This document shows, piece after piece, positions 45,548-54,485 of a stretch of DNA of 64,000 nucleotides. This DNA comes from Chloroflexota bacterium (GTDB taxonomy: Bacteria > Chloroflexota > Anaerolineae > Aggregatilineales > Phototrophicaceae). The notes under the pieces are model-generated. The model made no database searches. It worked only from the letters and a program-made list of their open reading frames with translations, and was not told the origin of the DNA. The position numbers and the translations under genes were made by a program. Location: the NCBI GenBank assembly GCA_026707665.1, contig JAPOWK010000115.1:28597-92596 (forward strand), read 5' to 3'. How positions within the stretch are numbered: position 1 is the stretch's first letter; the number at the start of each line of letters is the position of its first letter.

Positions 45548-46597
45548 CTATCCGCCAAGTCTCTGTTGATAAGTCTTCCAGCGGTCGTACAGTCTTGGCG
45601 CGCCCAGCGCCGCCAGCACGACCAGCGCGCTCACAAATTGTATATCGGTGGTCGGCAAATCCAGGGCGCTGAAGATCCAGGCGCGGGAAATGTCGAAGAC
45701 CAACATGCCGGTGACGGCGGCGATCAGCAGTTGACCGACGCTGCGCGGACGCAGTAGCACCTCGCCGATGATCACGGCGGCCAGCCCGCGCACAATGAGC
45801 CCGAAGCCAAGGCTGACATCGGCGAAACCGAATTGCTGCACGACCAAGGAGCCGGCTACGCCAGCCAAGCCGTTGGCTGTCATCAAGCCAATGATGATCA
45901 TCAGATTGTGATTCAAGCCGGTCGCCCGAACCATCTGTGGGTTTTTGCCGGTGGCGCGGATTGCCAGACCAATTTCGCTGCGCAGAAACCAGTAGAGTAT
46001 GCCAAGCACGATGAAGACGATGAAGCCGAAGAGAATGATCTCCAACAGGTTGGTCGATTGCCGGCGCATTTGATCGCCGAATTGCTCGACGAGCCAGGTG
46101 CGGAAGGCTTTGGAATGGCGGCTGATCAATGTTTCCTGCCCGAGCAATGGAATGTTACTCTTGCCTTCCATCACATGCAGGGTCACGGTATAGGCGGCGG
46201 TGATGACGATGATACTGGCGAGCAAGCCTTCGATTTTGAAAATGATATCGATTAATGCGGTGGCCATGCCGGTCAGCGCGCCGGCGACGAACCCCATCAG
46301 CATGGCGTATTCGGGGCTGTGCCCATTGACGATGAGGATGGCGCAGGCGGCGCCGCCGATGGGAAAAGCGCCGTCCACCGTCAGATCGACGAAGCCCAAG
46401 ACGCGGAAGGTCATAAAGACCGTGACGCCCGCCAGCGCGTAGCCCAGCCCCTGCCCAATCGCGCCGATATTGACGTTGCCGAGCGACATGAAGGCCCCCA
46501 CGATGACCGCCAGCATGATGCCGCGCAGGATGAAGCTTCGATTTGCGCTCAAAGCGGAGGCTTGCGGTTGATTGGCGGCTGATGCAGTCGCTGTCAT
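45548..46597 (-). CDS. ABC transporter permease, BPD_transp_2 (TrpZ-like)
   Basis: This 349-residue integral membrane protein is of the LivH/LivM class with about nine hydrophobic helices. FVDLTVDGAFPIGGAACA (about 72-89) is the family's conserved cytoplasmic/entry segment, and AIRATGKNPQMVRATGLN (about 215-232) the coupling loop. ATG 46597 with GGAG upstream is preferred over a frame opening 15 codons earlier. It heads the operon permease, ATPase, then five binding proteins. The substrate class by relatives is amino acids or other small organic compounds. Confidence 0.9.
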   Translation of the reverse strand: MTATASAANQPQASALSANRSFILRGIMLAVIVGAFMSLGNVNIGAIGQGLGYALAGVTVFMTFRVLGFVDLTVDGAFPIGGAACAILIVNGHSPEYAMLMGFVAGALTGMATALIDIIFKIEGLLASIIVITAAYTVTLHVMEGKSNIPLLGQETLISRHSKAFRTWLVEQFGDQMRRQSTNLLEIILFGFIVFIVLGILYWFLRSEIGLAIRATGKNPQMVRATGLNHNLMIIIGLMTANGLAGVAGSLVVQQFGFADVSLGFGLIVRGLAAVIIGEVLLRPRSVGQLLIAAVTGMLVFDISRAWIFSALDLPTTDIQFVSALVVLAALGAPRLYDRWKTYQQRLGG

Positions 46598-46657
46598 AAT
46601 GAGACGCTCCGATGAAAGATGTTTCTTAGCGGTATATTTCATCCATATTCTAAGTAT

Positions 46658-46685
46658 ATTGTATGTCGTTAATTCGATAAGGCAA
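46658..46685 (-). promoter_or_regulatory. Promoter of the five-binding-protein transporter operon
   Basis: On the minus strand TTGCCT (46680-46685), a 16-bp spacer and TACAAT (46658-46663) form a sigma-70-like promoter about 60 bp upstream of ATG 46597. Confidence 0.45.
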
Positions 46686-46787
46686 GCAGCGCGCCTATAG
46701 GGGAGGCCCGGCGGCCGGCGCGCATATTGCCTCGCCTCATGCGTCGACTAGCGACGATTGCGATTGCCGTTCTAGCCTTGTGCACTG

Positions 46788-46796
46788 TGTTATTAT
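46788..46796 (+). promoter_or_regulatory. Extended -10 element for the AAA/DUF4276 pair
   Basis: TGT followed by TATTAT is an extended -10 element 41 bp before the GTG start. No good -35 hexamer is present. Confidence 0.4.
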
Positions 46797-46837
46797 TGGC
46801 TATCAGTTGCATTTGCTGAAGTGTCAGGCGAAGCGCC

Positions 46838-47938
46838 GTGGTTGAGAAGCGTCCCATCGACAAGCTAACGATCAAGGGATTCAAAACCCTGCAAGATGTA
46901 GAGCTTGAGTTAGGCCAGCTCAATGTGCTGATTGGTCCGAATGGGGCGGGGAAGAGTAATCTGGTCAGCTATTTCCGAATGCTAATTGAGATGCTCGGAG
47001 GAAGGCTGCAGGTTTGGGTGGCCAAACGGGGAGGCGCCAGTCGGCTACTTACCTTTGGAGCAGGACATACAACCTGTCTGTCTTCCGACATTCATTTCGA
47101 CGACATGTCATTTCAATTGTACTTGGAACCTACGGATACGGATAGGTTTACGATTAGCGTGACAAATTTCGGATATCAGGCAACACCAACCAAAGGCTAT
47201 ACATACGGCTTAGTATCTGGCACAGCTGAGTCACAAATGCATAGAAATATGGAGGGCAATGGTCCAATTCCGTATCCCAATATCATCTACAACTCTATGG
47301 CGAATTGGCGGGCGTATCATATTCAAGACACAAGCAGCAGCGCGCCGGTTAAGCTCACGAGCCAATTGCATGACAATCGATATCTGCGACAGGACGCTGG
47401 CAATCTGGCAGCTTACTTGTACATGCTCAAACATGTTTACAAAGACATCTATGGCGAGATTGTCGAGACTGCGCGGCTCGCTATCCCCTTCCTTGACAAC
47501 TTCGTCTTGGAACCAGAAGCGCTTAATGCGAACAGCATCATGCTCAAGTGGCGGCACAAAGACTTCGATTACGAATTCATACCGAGTCAACTTTCCGATG
47601 GCTCGCTTCGATTCATTTGCTTGGTCACCGCGCTCATGCAGCCTGACCCGCCGTCCACTATCATCATTGACGAGCCAGAGCTTGGTCTGCACCCCTACGC
47701 CATCACTCTGCTCGGAAGCCTTCTGGAGTCCGCATCTGAACGAATGCAAGTCATCGTGGCGACTCAATCGCCGCAACTGCTTGACGAGTTCTCTGTTGAT
47801 GACTTGATTGTCGTCGAATTACTCGACGGGGTTTCGATATTCAAACGACTCAAGGAGTGCGATTTTGACGTTTGGCTCAAAGATTTCTCCGTCGGCGAAT
47901 TGTGGGACAAGAACGTACTCGGCGGAGGCCTGCCCTAG
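46838..47938 (+). CDS. AAA family ATPase (AAA_21, OLD/RecF-like)
   Basis: This 366-residue cytoplasmic ATPase is of the SMC/RecF-like AAA_21 class. Walker A is GPNGAGKS (33-40), after the typical LTIKGFKTLQDVEL start. The Walker B region ends at Asp278-Glu279 in IIIDEPELGLHP, and SPQLLDEF forms the late switch. No TOPRIM nuclease domain is fused; instead a separate DUF4276 gene follows with a 1-nt stop/start overlap (TAGTG). This matches the split ATPase-plus-effector layout of several defence systems. The start is GTG. Base composition looks lower in G+C than the sugar genes around it. Confidence 0.88.
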   Translation: MVEKRPIDKLTIKGFKTLQDVELELGQLNVLIGPNGAGKSNLVSYFRMLIEMLGGRLQVWVAKRGGASRLLTFGAGHTTCLSSDIHFDDMSFQLYLEPTDTDRFTISVTNFGYQATPTKGYTYGLVSGTAESQMHRNMEGNGPIPYPNIIYNSMANWRAYHIQDTSSSAPVKLTSQLHDNRYLRQDAGNLAAYLYMLKHVYKDIYGEIVETARLAIPFLDNFVLEPEALNANSIMLKWRHKDFDYEFIPSQLSDGSLRFICLVTALMQPDPPSTIIIDEPELGLHPYAITLLGSLLESASERMQVIVATQSPQLLDEFSVDDLIVVELLDGVSIFKRLKECDFDVWLKDFSVGELWDKNVLGGGLP

Positions 47939-48612
47939 TGACAAGCATCTACATCATTTGTGAGGGCAGGACGGAGAGCACTGTTGTCAAGAACATACTT
48001 GGGCCTGAGCTAGCGGTCAAAGACGTATACTTTCATCCAGTCCGGATCGGGCGAAGGAGAAGGGGCGGAAACGTAACTTTCGATAGACTAGAGATGAACA
48101 TTCGCGACCAGCTACTCAACAATCGCAACTGGTACTGCACGACATTAATCGACTTCTACGGTATAGAACCGGACTTTCCCGGTAAGAAAGAAGCTGCGAC
48201 AAAATCGGAATTGTCGGACAAGCTGGGCGTCGTCTGTGACGCGTTCGCGGACAAACTAGCGCAAACGTTGGATGAGGGACCAATGCGGCGCTTCATCCCT
48301 TATGTCCAAATGCATGAGTTTGAAGGTTTGCTGTTCAGTGATCCGATGCAACTGGCGTTTGCATTAAGGAGACAGGAACTGGCTCAACAATTCTGGGCGA
48401 TTCGCAATGACTTCGATACTCCAGAACACATAGATGACAGCCCAATAAGCGCGCCGAGTAAACGCATTCAGCAGATGTTCCCGCGTTACCGAAAAGTTCA
48501 AATGGGCGAACGCGCAATTAGGGCAATCACTCTAGAGAAAATCCGCGACGAATGCCCGCTCTTCGACGCCTGGCTCGCCAAGCTGGAGAACCTGCCCGCG
48601 CTACCCGCCTAG
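47938..48612 (+). CDS. DUF4276 family protein, partner of AAA ATPase
   Basis: This 224-residue protein is of the DUF4276 type, thought to be TOPRIM-like. The N-terminal CEGRTE (about residues 8-13) supplies the first acidic position. TLIDFYGIEPDFPG lies near 70-82 and the family hallmark MHEFEGLLFSDP near 130-141. The GTG start overlaps the AAA gene stop by one base, so translation is coupled; the longer frame from 47872 lies inside the ATPase gene. It may be a nuclease effector triggered by the ATPase, by analogy with OLD and PARIS systems. Its stop overlaps the SLC13 gene by 4 nt. Confidence 0.83.
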   Translation: MTSIYIICEGRTESTVVKNILGPELAVKDVYFHPVRIGRRRRGGNVTFDRLEMNIRDQLLNNRNWYCTTLIDFYGIEPDFPGKKEAATKSELSDKLGVVCDAFADKLAQTLDEGPMRRFIPYVQMHEFEGLLFSDPMQLAFALRRQELAQQFWAIRNDFDTPEHIDDSPISAPSKRIQQMFPRYRKVQMGERAIRAITLEKIRDECPLFDAWLAKLENLPALPA

Positions 48613-50399
48613 ACCCGCCAGAACAGCGCCAAGCCCAGCAGCATCGTCAGCAGCGTCACAATCGTCATGCCGATGCCCACCTTGGAAAAGTCGCTGAACT
48701 TGTAGCCGCCCGGTCCCATCATCAGAATATTCACCGGATGGGAAATGGGCGTGATGAATGCCAGCGAGCAAGCCATGGCGACCGCCAGCGCCATCGCGCG
48801 CGGATCAATGCCCATTTGCAGCGCCGCTTTGATAGCGATTGGACCGACCAGCAGCGGCGTCACTTGCCCGCCGATCACCTGGACGACCAGCATCGTAAGA
48901 AGGGCGATGACCGCAAATAGCAGCAGCGGGCTGGCGTCAATCAGGCTCGCTTCCAGGACGGCGCCGACGCGGTCGGCCAAGCCGGTTTCGGTGATGGCGA
49001 GACTGAGAGGCAGCATGCCGGCGACCAAAAAAATCGTACGCCAGTCCACCGCCGCGTAGAATTGCTCCATCCGCAGGCAGCGCGTGAGCACCATTGCCGC
49101 CGACCCGGCCAGCATGGCGATGGGCAGGGGCAGGATATTCATGAAGGCGAGCGCCAAGGCGACAGCTGTGATGCCGATGGCGTAGGGCGCTTTGCGGTTT
49201 TCAATTGTCTGCGCCGAGTATTCGCCGGCCGGCAGGATGAAGTTGCTATTGTTCGCCAGATTTTGAATGTCTGAGGATTGGCCCACGACCAGAATCGCAT
49301 CGCCGACTTGAAGTGGCATCTTGCGCACATCGGTGTGGAAGCTTCGTCCGTCGCGCCAAAGCGCCATCGCCAGCAAACCGGCATCGCGGTTGAGTTTCAT
49401 TTCTGAGAGCGTCTTGCCGATTGCAATGGAACGGGGCGCGATCATGATCTCAATGGGTTCAATCGGCAATTCGCTCGCTGCCGCCTGCGCGCCGCCCTCG
49501 ATTAGCTCGATGCCCCAAGCCAGCAGTTGCTGGAGGCGCTCTTCGCGCCCGACGATCAGCAGCTCATCGGCGGGGTAAATCACTTGATTCGATTTGGGAA
49601 TGGTGATCGTCTCGCGCCCGCGCCAGACGGCCGCCACTGTCAATCCCAGTTCGGCATTGATATCGCTTTCCTGCACCGTATGGTGAGCCAGGCGGGAACC
49701 GGGCATAACGCGCACCAGCCACAAAGAGTCGGTCAATTCGTAGGTATCGTGCAGGTCGACTTGATGGAAGGATTGCGTCAGCGAAGCGCGATCAGGCAGG
49801 GTGCGTCGGCCGAATAAAAGCATGTAAAGCAAACCGGCCGCGACAATCAGGCCGCCCACTGGCATGAAGTCCAACATCCCCAAGCCGGCGATGCCTTGTG
49901 TGATCAGCAGCTCGCTCATCAATATATTGGCCGTTGTGAAGTATGTCGCCATGCCGCCGACAGTGACGCCGAAGGCGAGCGGGATCATCAGCTTGGAAGC
50001 GGCGACGCCGCCATCGCGCGATACCTGCAGGACAGCCGGCAGCAGAACTGCCCCCGCGGCTACATTATTCATGATCAAGGAAACAGCTGCCCCAGCCGAC
50101 ATGACCAGGGCAATCAGCTTGGCTTCGGAGCCGCGCCCATAGGCGCCCAACTGCCGCGCCACCCACTGCATGACGCCGGTCTGCTCCAAACCGCGAGTGA
50201 TCACGAGCAAGCCGATAATGGTGATGACCACCGAACTGCTGAAGCCGGACAGGGCGGCGTCGGCCGGCACCAGCTGAGCCAGCGCGACCATCAGCAGGAC
50301 GAGCAAGGCAATGAGGTCAATGCGCAGCCGCGTGAAGGCGATCAGAGTGAGCAAGACGACAATAATGCCGATGACGGTGAGTTCGGGGGATGTGAGCAT
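48609..50399 (-). CDS. SLC13/DASS-type transporter with central RCK_C (TrkA_C) domains
   Basis: The 596-residue membrane protein has two halves of about five to six helices each (about 1-205 and 400-596). Between them is a hydrophilic region holding two TrkA_C-like domains, with PADELLIVGREERLQQL and QVGDAILVVGQSSDIQNL. Helix motifs LIMNNVAAGAVLLPAVL and GGQVTPLLVGPIA carry the ion-binding clamps. The class includes sulfate and dicarboxylate carriers driven by sodium. It converges on and overlaps DUF4276 by 4 nt and is divergent from the GH4 gene. The substrate is unknown; sulfate or a C4-dicarboxylate are the main candidates. Confidence 0.88.
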   Translation of the reverse strand: MLTSPELTVIGIIVVLLTLIAFTRLRIDLIALLVLLMVALAQLVPADAALSGFSSSVVITIIGLLVITRGLEQTGVMQWVARQLGAYGRGSEAKLIALVMSAGAAVSLIMNNVAAGAVLLPAVLQVSRDGGVAASKLMIPLAFGVTVGGMATYFTTANILMSELLITQGIAGLGMLDFMPVGGLIVAAGLLYMLLFGRRTLPDRASLTQSFHQVDLHDTYELTDSLWLVRVMPGSRLAHHTVQESDINAELGLTVAAVWRGRETITIPKSNQVIYPADELLIVGREERLQQLLAWGIELIEGGAQAAASELPIEPIEIMIAPRSIAIGKTLSEMKLNRDAGLLAMALWRDGRSFHTDVRKMPLQVGDAILVVGQSSDIQNLANNSNFILPAGEYSAQTIENRKAPYAIGITAVALALAFMNILPLPIAMLAGSAAMVLTRCLRMEQFYAAVDWRTIFLVAGMLPLSLAITETGLADRVGAVLEASLIDASPLLLFAVIALLTMLVVQVIGGQVTPLLVGPIAIKAALQMGIDPRAMALAVAMACSLAFITPISHPVNILMMGPGGYKFSDFSKVGIGMTIVTLLTMLLGLALFWRV

Positions 50400-50514
50400 G
50401 GCGCAAGTATACCCCGCGCCGCCGAGGCGGGTCTACAGCTCGCCCTTACTGGACTGGGTTGCTCTGTGGTTAAATCGAAGCGCTTGGAAGGCAAGCTCGC
50501 AAAAGGACCGCGCA

Positions 50515-51900
50515 ATGACCAAAGTAACCTTCATCGGAGCAGGCAGCACCGTATTCGCCAAGAATTTGATGGGCGACATTTGGAGCTACCCCGAGCTGGC
50601 GGACGCGACGATATGCCTGATGGACATCGACAGCAAGCGTTTGAAGCAATCGGAGGCGGTGGCGGGGCATATCATCAATACGCTGGGCAACAGCCCAACA
50701 GTGGAAGTCACCACCGATCGGCGCGAGGCGCTGCAGGGTGCCGATTATGTTATTTGCATGATTCAAGTCGGCGGTTACGAGCCGGCCACAGTCATCGACT
50801 TTGAGATTCCCAAGAAGTACGGCTTGCGGCAAACAATCGCTGATACCTTGGGCATCGGCGGTATCATGCGTGGCTTGCGCACGATCCCCGTCCTCATCGA
50901 CATCGCGCGCGATATGGAAGAGATTTGCCCCGACGCGCTGCTGATCAACTATGCCAATCCGATGTGCATGAATCAGTGGGCATTGATCCGCGCGACCGAC
51001 ATCGCCACCGTCGGGCTCTGCCACAGCGTGCCCGGCACGGCACATGAGCTGGCGCGGGACATTGGCATCCCCTTTGACGAGGTCAATTATCTGGTCGCCG
51101 GCATCAACCACATGGCTTTCTATCTCAAGTTCGAACGGCGTGCTACCGGCGAAGACCTGTATCCGCTGCTGCATCAAGTGTATGAAGAAGGCCGCTTCCC
51201 GCCACATAACCGCGTGCGCTACGAGATGCTGAAGCGGCTCGGTTATTTCGTCACTGAATCCAGCGAGCACTTCAGCGAATATGTGCCCTGGTTCATCAAA
51301 GCGAGCGCGCCCGATCTGATCGGCGAATTCAATATCCCGCTGGACGAATACATCGAGCGCTGCAAAGCCGGCATCATCAGTTGGCAGTTGCTGGAAAAGG
51401 CGGAGGCGGACGGGCGCATTCCGACGCGTGAGGAGATCCTTTATGCCCTGCGCGATGTCAACACGGACGGGGTAGAGTGGACCGTGCGCAGCATCACCAG
51501 CTTGAATGAAGTCGTGCGCAGCGTCGAATACGGCTCACAGATCATCCACAGCATGGAGACGGGCGAGGCGCAAACAATCTACGGCAATGTCGCCAACGAC
51601 GGTATCATCGACAACTTGCCGGAGGGCTGCTGCGTTGAAGTACCCTGTTTGGTCGACGCAAACGGCATTCAGCCGACGCGCGTGGGAACGATCCCGCCTC
51701 AGCTCGCGGCGCTGATGCAGACCAATATCAACGTGCAGTCGCTCACGGTCGAGGCGGCGCTGACGGGCAAGCGCGAGCATATCCACCATGCGGCAATGCT
51801 CGATCCGCACACGGGCGCCGAGTTGACATTGGACCAGATCTGGTCGATGGTCGACGAGCTAATCGAGGCGCACGGGGATTTTCTGCCAGGATACCGGTAG
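50515..51900 (+). CDS. GH4 family glycosidase, alpha-galactosidase-like
   Basis: This 461-residue NAD- and Mn-dependent glycoside hydrolase works by an oxidation-elimination mechanism. The NAD motif FIGAGSTVFAKN is at residues 5-16. Metal ligands Cys169 (LCHS) and His199 (GINH) are present, and INYANPMCMNQWA holds the substrate-binding asparagine. CHS at the metal site is typical of the MelA/AglA alpha-galactosidase and glucuronidase branch. The frame opens at 50311 inside the divergent gene, but MTKVTFIGAG at 50515 begins the fold. It should act in the cytoplasm on imported oligosaccharides. Confidence 0.9.
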   Translation: MTKVTFIGAGSTVFAKNLMGDIWSYPELADATICLMDIDSKRLKQSEAVAGHIINTLGNSPTVEVTTDRREALQGADYVICMIQVGGYEPATVIDFEIPKKYGLRQTIADTLGIGGIMRGLRTIPVLIDIARDMEEICPDALLINYANPMCMNQWALIRATDIATVGLCHSVPGTAHELARDIGIPFDEVNYLVAGINHMAFYLKFERRATGEDLYPLLHQVYEEGRFPPHNRVRYEMLKRLGYFVTESSEHFSEYVPWFIKASAPDLIGEFNIPLDEYIERCKAGIISWQLLEKAEADGRIPTREEILYALRDVNTDGVEWTVRSITSLNEVVRSVEYGSQIIHSMETGEAQTIYGNVANDGIIDNLPEGCCVEVPCLVDANGIQPTRVGTIPPQLAALMQTNINVQSLTVEAALTGKREHIHHAAMLDPHTGAELTLDQIWSMVDELIEAHGDFLPGYR

Positions 51901-52009
51901 CGACGCTGCGCCCAGCACGCCCCATAGATTCACGGCTTGATCCCACCGCGCGTAGCTCACGAAGTCGGTCAATTGCCCGGCAAATGCGCAAGGAGGGCGG
52001 CTAAGCCAG

Positions 52010-52840
52010 ATGCCCACGATCATTTTCCGTGACGATGACACGAGCTATTTCACTAAGCCGCTGTTGCTTGAGGCGATTTACGGTCGCGTCTGGGAAGCGG
52101 GATCGCCGGTCTGCCTGGCGGTGATTCCCTGGGTTTACGGTGATACGCGCGTCTACTGGACCGATGGCAATCCGCACGACCCGGGCATTCCGCCCGAACA
52201 TCGCGGCAAGGCCGAGAATTTCCCGGTCAGCGACAATCGCGAGCTATGCGCTTTTCTCAATGATAAAGCGGCGGCCGGTCTGGTTGAAATCTGTCTTCAC
52301 GGATACACGCACACATTTTATGAGTACATCACGCACGATCGCGCAGTCATACGGCAGAAGCTTGACGCGGGCATGGCGCTGTTGGAGCGCGCTTTTCCCG
52401 CTGCCTCGATCCGGACATTCATCCCGCCTTACGATCGCATTTCGCCGGTCGCGCTGGAGGAGCTGGTCGCCCGCGGTTTCAACATCAGCACAAGATCGCT
52501 GAATCTGGCGCCCGTGCCACAGTTGCCGCAAATCTCGGGATTCGCCGCCGGGGAAATCCGGACCGATCAGAAGCTCTTCGTCTGTGACGACTATTTCTTC
52601 TCCCACAAGCGCGATCCTGCTGAATCCCTGCGCTTGGCGCGGAGGGCGCTGGCGCGGAACGATCTTACTATCGTCTGCAATCATTACTGGACCTTCTTCC
52701 ATCCTTGGCGCCCGCAGCCGAATCGACCCGATAACACTGCCTGGAATGACTTTCTCGATGAGGCGCTGAATAGTGACAAATACGGGGTCAGAAGTTTCTC
52801 CGCTTATGCCGGGCGTCGGGGAGCGCCCAAGACATGCTGA
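52010..52840 (+). CDS. Polysaccharide deacetylase-like (CE4/DUF2334) protein
   Basis: The 276-residue protein is a NodB-like barrel. Asp8-Asp9-Asp10 at the N-terminus supply the first metal and base residues. HGYTHTF (about residues 99-105) supplies the two histidines. IPPYDRIS and NHYWTFFHPW form later substrate strands. There is no signal peptide, so it acts in the cytoplasm, unlike secreted chitin deacetylases. It follows the GH4 gene on the same strand and may remove acetyl groups from imported amino sugars, fitting the amino-sugar theme. The activity is not proven. Confidence 0.82.
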   Translation: MPTIIFRDDDTSYFTKPLLLEAIYGRVWEAGSPVCLAVIPWVYGDTRVYWTDGNPHDPGIPPEHRGKAENFPVSDNRELCAFLNDKAAAGLVEICLHGYTHTFYEYITHDRAVIRQKLDAGMALLERAFPAASIRTFIPPYDRISPVALEELVARGFNISTRSLNLAPVPQLPQISGFAAGEIRTDQKLFVCDDYFFSHKRDPAESLRLARRALARNDLTIVCNHYWTFFHPWRPQPNRPDNTAWNDFLDEALNSDKYGVRSFSAYAGRRGAPKTC

Positions 52841-52866
52841 ACAATCATCCTCGAAACTGCTATACT
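52838..52866 (+). promoter_or_regulatory. Promoter of the aldehyde dehydrogenase gene
   Basis: TGAACA (52838-52843), a 17-bp spacer and TATACT (52861-52866) preceded by TGC as an extended -10. It overlaps the end of the deacetylase gene and lies 39 bp before ATG 52905. Confidence 0.5.
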
Positions 52867-52904
52867 TCCCGCTACTTTGAAAGCGGCAGTGGAGAGGAAA
52901 TCGC

Positions 52905-54323
52905 ATGGCGCAAAAGAACCTGATCGGCGGTGAGTGGCGCGGCAGCGACGATGTCATGGAAGTGCGCTTTCCTTATGACGACTCGCTGGTGGATAGTGTG
53001 TCGATGGCCAGCGCGGCCGATATGGACGATGCGATGGCGGCGGCGGCAGCCGGCTTTGAAATCACGCGGGCCTTGCCCAGCCACCGGCGCTCGGAAATCT
53101 TGGTGAATATGGTCCGCTTGCTGCGCGAGCGCTTTGACGAAGTGGTCGAGGCGATGATCCTCGAGGGCGGCAAAAACCGCAAGACCGCCATCGGCGAGAC
53201 GACCCGCGCCCTGGAGACGCTCAAAATCTCGGCGGAGGAGGCGCGGCGGATCGGCGGTGAAGTCTTCAGTATCGACTGGACGGCGGCCGGCGAGAATCGA
53301 CAGGGCTTCACGCGCCGGGGTGCGGTGGGCACGGTGCTCGGCATCACGCCCTTCAACTATCCGGTCAATCTGGCTTGCCACAAGATCGGTCCGGCAATCG
53401 CCGCTGGCAACCCCATCATCATCAAGCCGGCCGAGAAGACGCCGCTCTCGACTGTGATTCTGGCGGAGATCGTGCTGGAAGCCGGCTTTCCGCCAGAGGC
53501 TTTCAGCATGCTGAACGCTTGGGGTCCCGATAGCGAAATGATGGTGACCGATAGGCGCGTGGCCATGATCAGCTTCACCGGCAGCGGCGCTGTCGGCTGG
53601 ATACTGAAGAGCAAAGCCGGCCATAAGAAAGTGACGCTGGAATTGGGTGGCAACGCCGGCGTCATCGTGCATAACGATGCCGATCTAGAAGACGCGGCCG
53701 GTCAAGCGGCGGCCGGCGCTTTCGCCAATGCCGGGCAGAATTGCATCTCGGTGCAGCGTTTGCTGATTCAACGCGATGTCTTTGAGGATTTCACCGATCT
53801 CTTCGTCGAGCAAGTGGGCGCGCTCAAAGTGGGCGATCCGCGCGATCCCGATGTCGATATCGGACCGATGATCAGTTTGCGTGACGCCGAGCGGGCGGAA
53901 GCCTGGGTGGAGGAAGCGCGGAAAGCGGGCGCGTCGATTCTGGTTGGCGGCGAGCGCGTGGGAACGCTGTTCCCGCCCACAGTGATGACCGAAACGGCGC
54001 CCGATATGCGGGTGAACTGCGAAGAAGTCTTCGCCCCTGTGGTCACGATTAGCCCGTATGAAAGCTGGGACGATGCGGTGGCGCTGATCAACGATGGACC
54101 CTATGGCTTGCAGGCGGGCGTCTTCACCAGCGATATCAAGCGCGTCATGGATGCCTGGGACCGCGTTGAGGTCGGCGGGCTGCATATCAACGCGGTCTCC
54201 ACTTTCCGCGTCGATCACATGCCCTACGGCGGGGTCAAAGCATCCGGTTACGGGCGCGAGGGCATCAAATACGCGATCGAAGATATGACCGAGCTGCGCT
54301 TGATGACGCTGAATTTGGCTTGA
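52905..54323 (+). CDS. NAD(P)-dependent aldehyde dehydrogenase
   Basis: This 472-residue ALDH has the general-base Glu246 in LELGGN, nucleophile Cys280 in GQNCIS, and the oxyanion asparagine in TPFNYPVN (Asn151). FTGSGAVG forms the cofactor loop (224-231). The overall sequence is close to the lactaldehyde / glyceraldehyde-3-phosphate-type group rather than betaine aldehyde dehydrogenases. The aldolase of the deoxy-sugar locus would produce L-lactaldehyde, and an isomerase gene follows, so lactaldehyde oxidation is a reasonable guess. GGAGAGG and a local promoter precede it. Confidence 0.9.
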   Translation: MAQKNLIGGEWRGSDDVMEVRFPYDDSLVDSVSMASAADMDDAMAAAAAGFEITRALPSHRRSEILVNMVRLLRERFDEVVEAMILEGGKNRKTAIGETTRALETLKISAEEARRIGGEVFSIDWTAAGENRQGFTRRGAVGTVLGITPFNYPVNLACHKIGPAIAAGNPIIIKPAEKTPLSTVILAEIVLEAGFPPEAFSMLNAWGPDSEMMVTDRRVAMISFTGSGAVGWILKSKAGHKKVTLELGGNAGVIVHNDADLEDAAGQAAAGAFANAGQNCISVQRLLIQRDVFEDFTDLFVEQVGALKVGDPRDPDVDIGPMISLRDAERAEAWVEEARKAGASILVGGERVGTLFPPTVMTETAPDMRVNCEEVFAPVVTISPYESWDDAVALINDGPYGLQAGVFTSDIKRVMDAWDRVEVGGLHINAVSTFRVDHMPYGGVKASGYGREGIKYAIEDMTELRLMTLNLA

Positions 54324-54342
54324 CTGATTGGCAACAGAGGTT

Positions 54343-54470
54343 ATGTAGGGGCAACTCTGTGAGTCACTCGAAAACACATAAGATTTAGGCATAGGGGCGA
54401 GCCACCGGCACGCCCGTACAGCACATTCTCCGTTAAGGACGACGAAGCGACTCCATAGGTCGCCCGCCTT
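54343..54470. repeat. Three decayed palindromic repeats
   Basis: 54343-54371 (GGGCAACTC with damaged right arm), 54391-54420 (GGGCGAGCC, right arm GGCACGCCC with one mismatch) and about 54440-54470 (GCGACTCC, AGGTCGCCC). They are more eroded than the copies left of 36 kb. Confidence 0.7.
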
Positions 54471-54485
54471 GAAGACAGGTATGCC

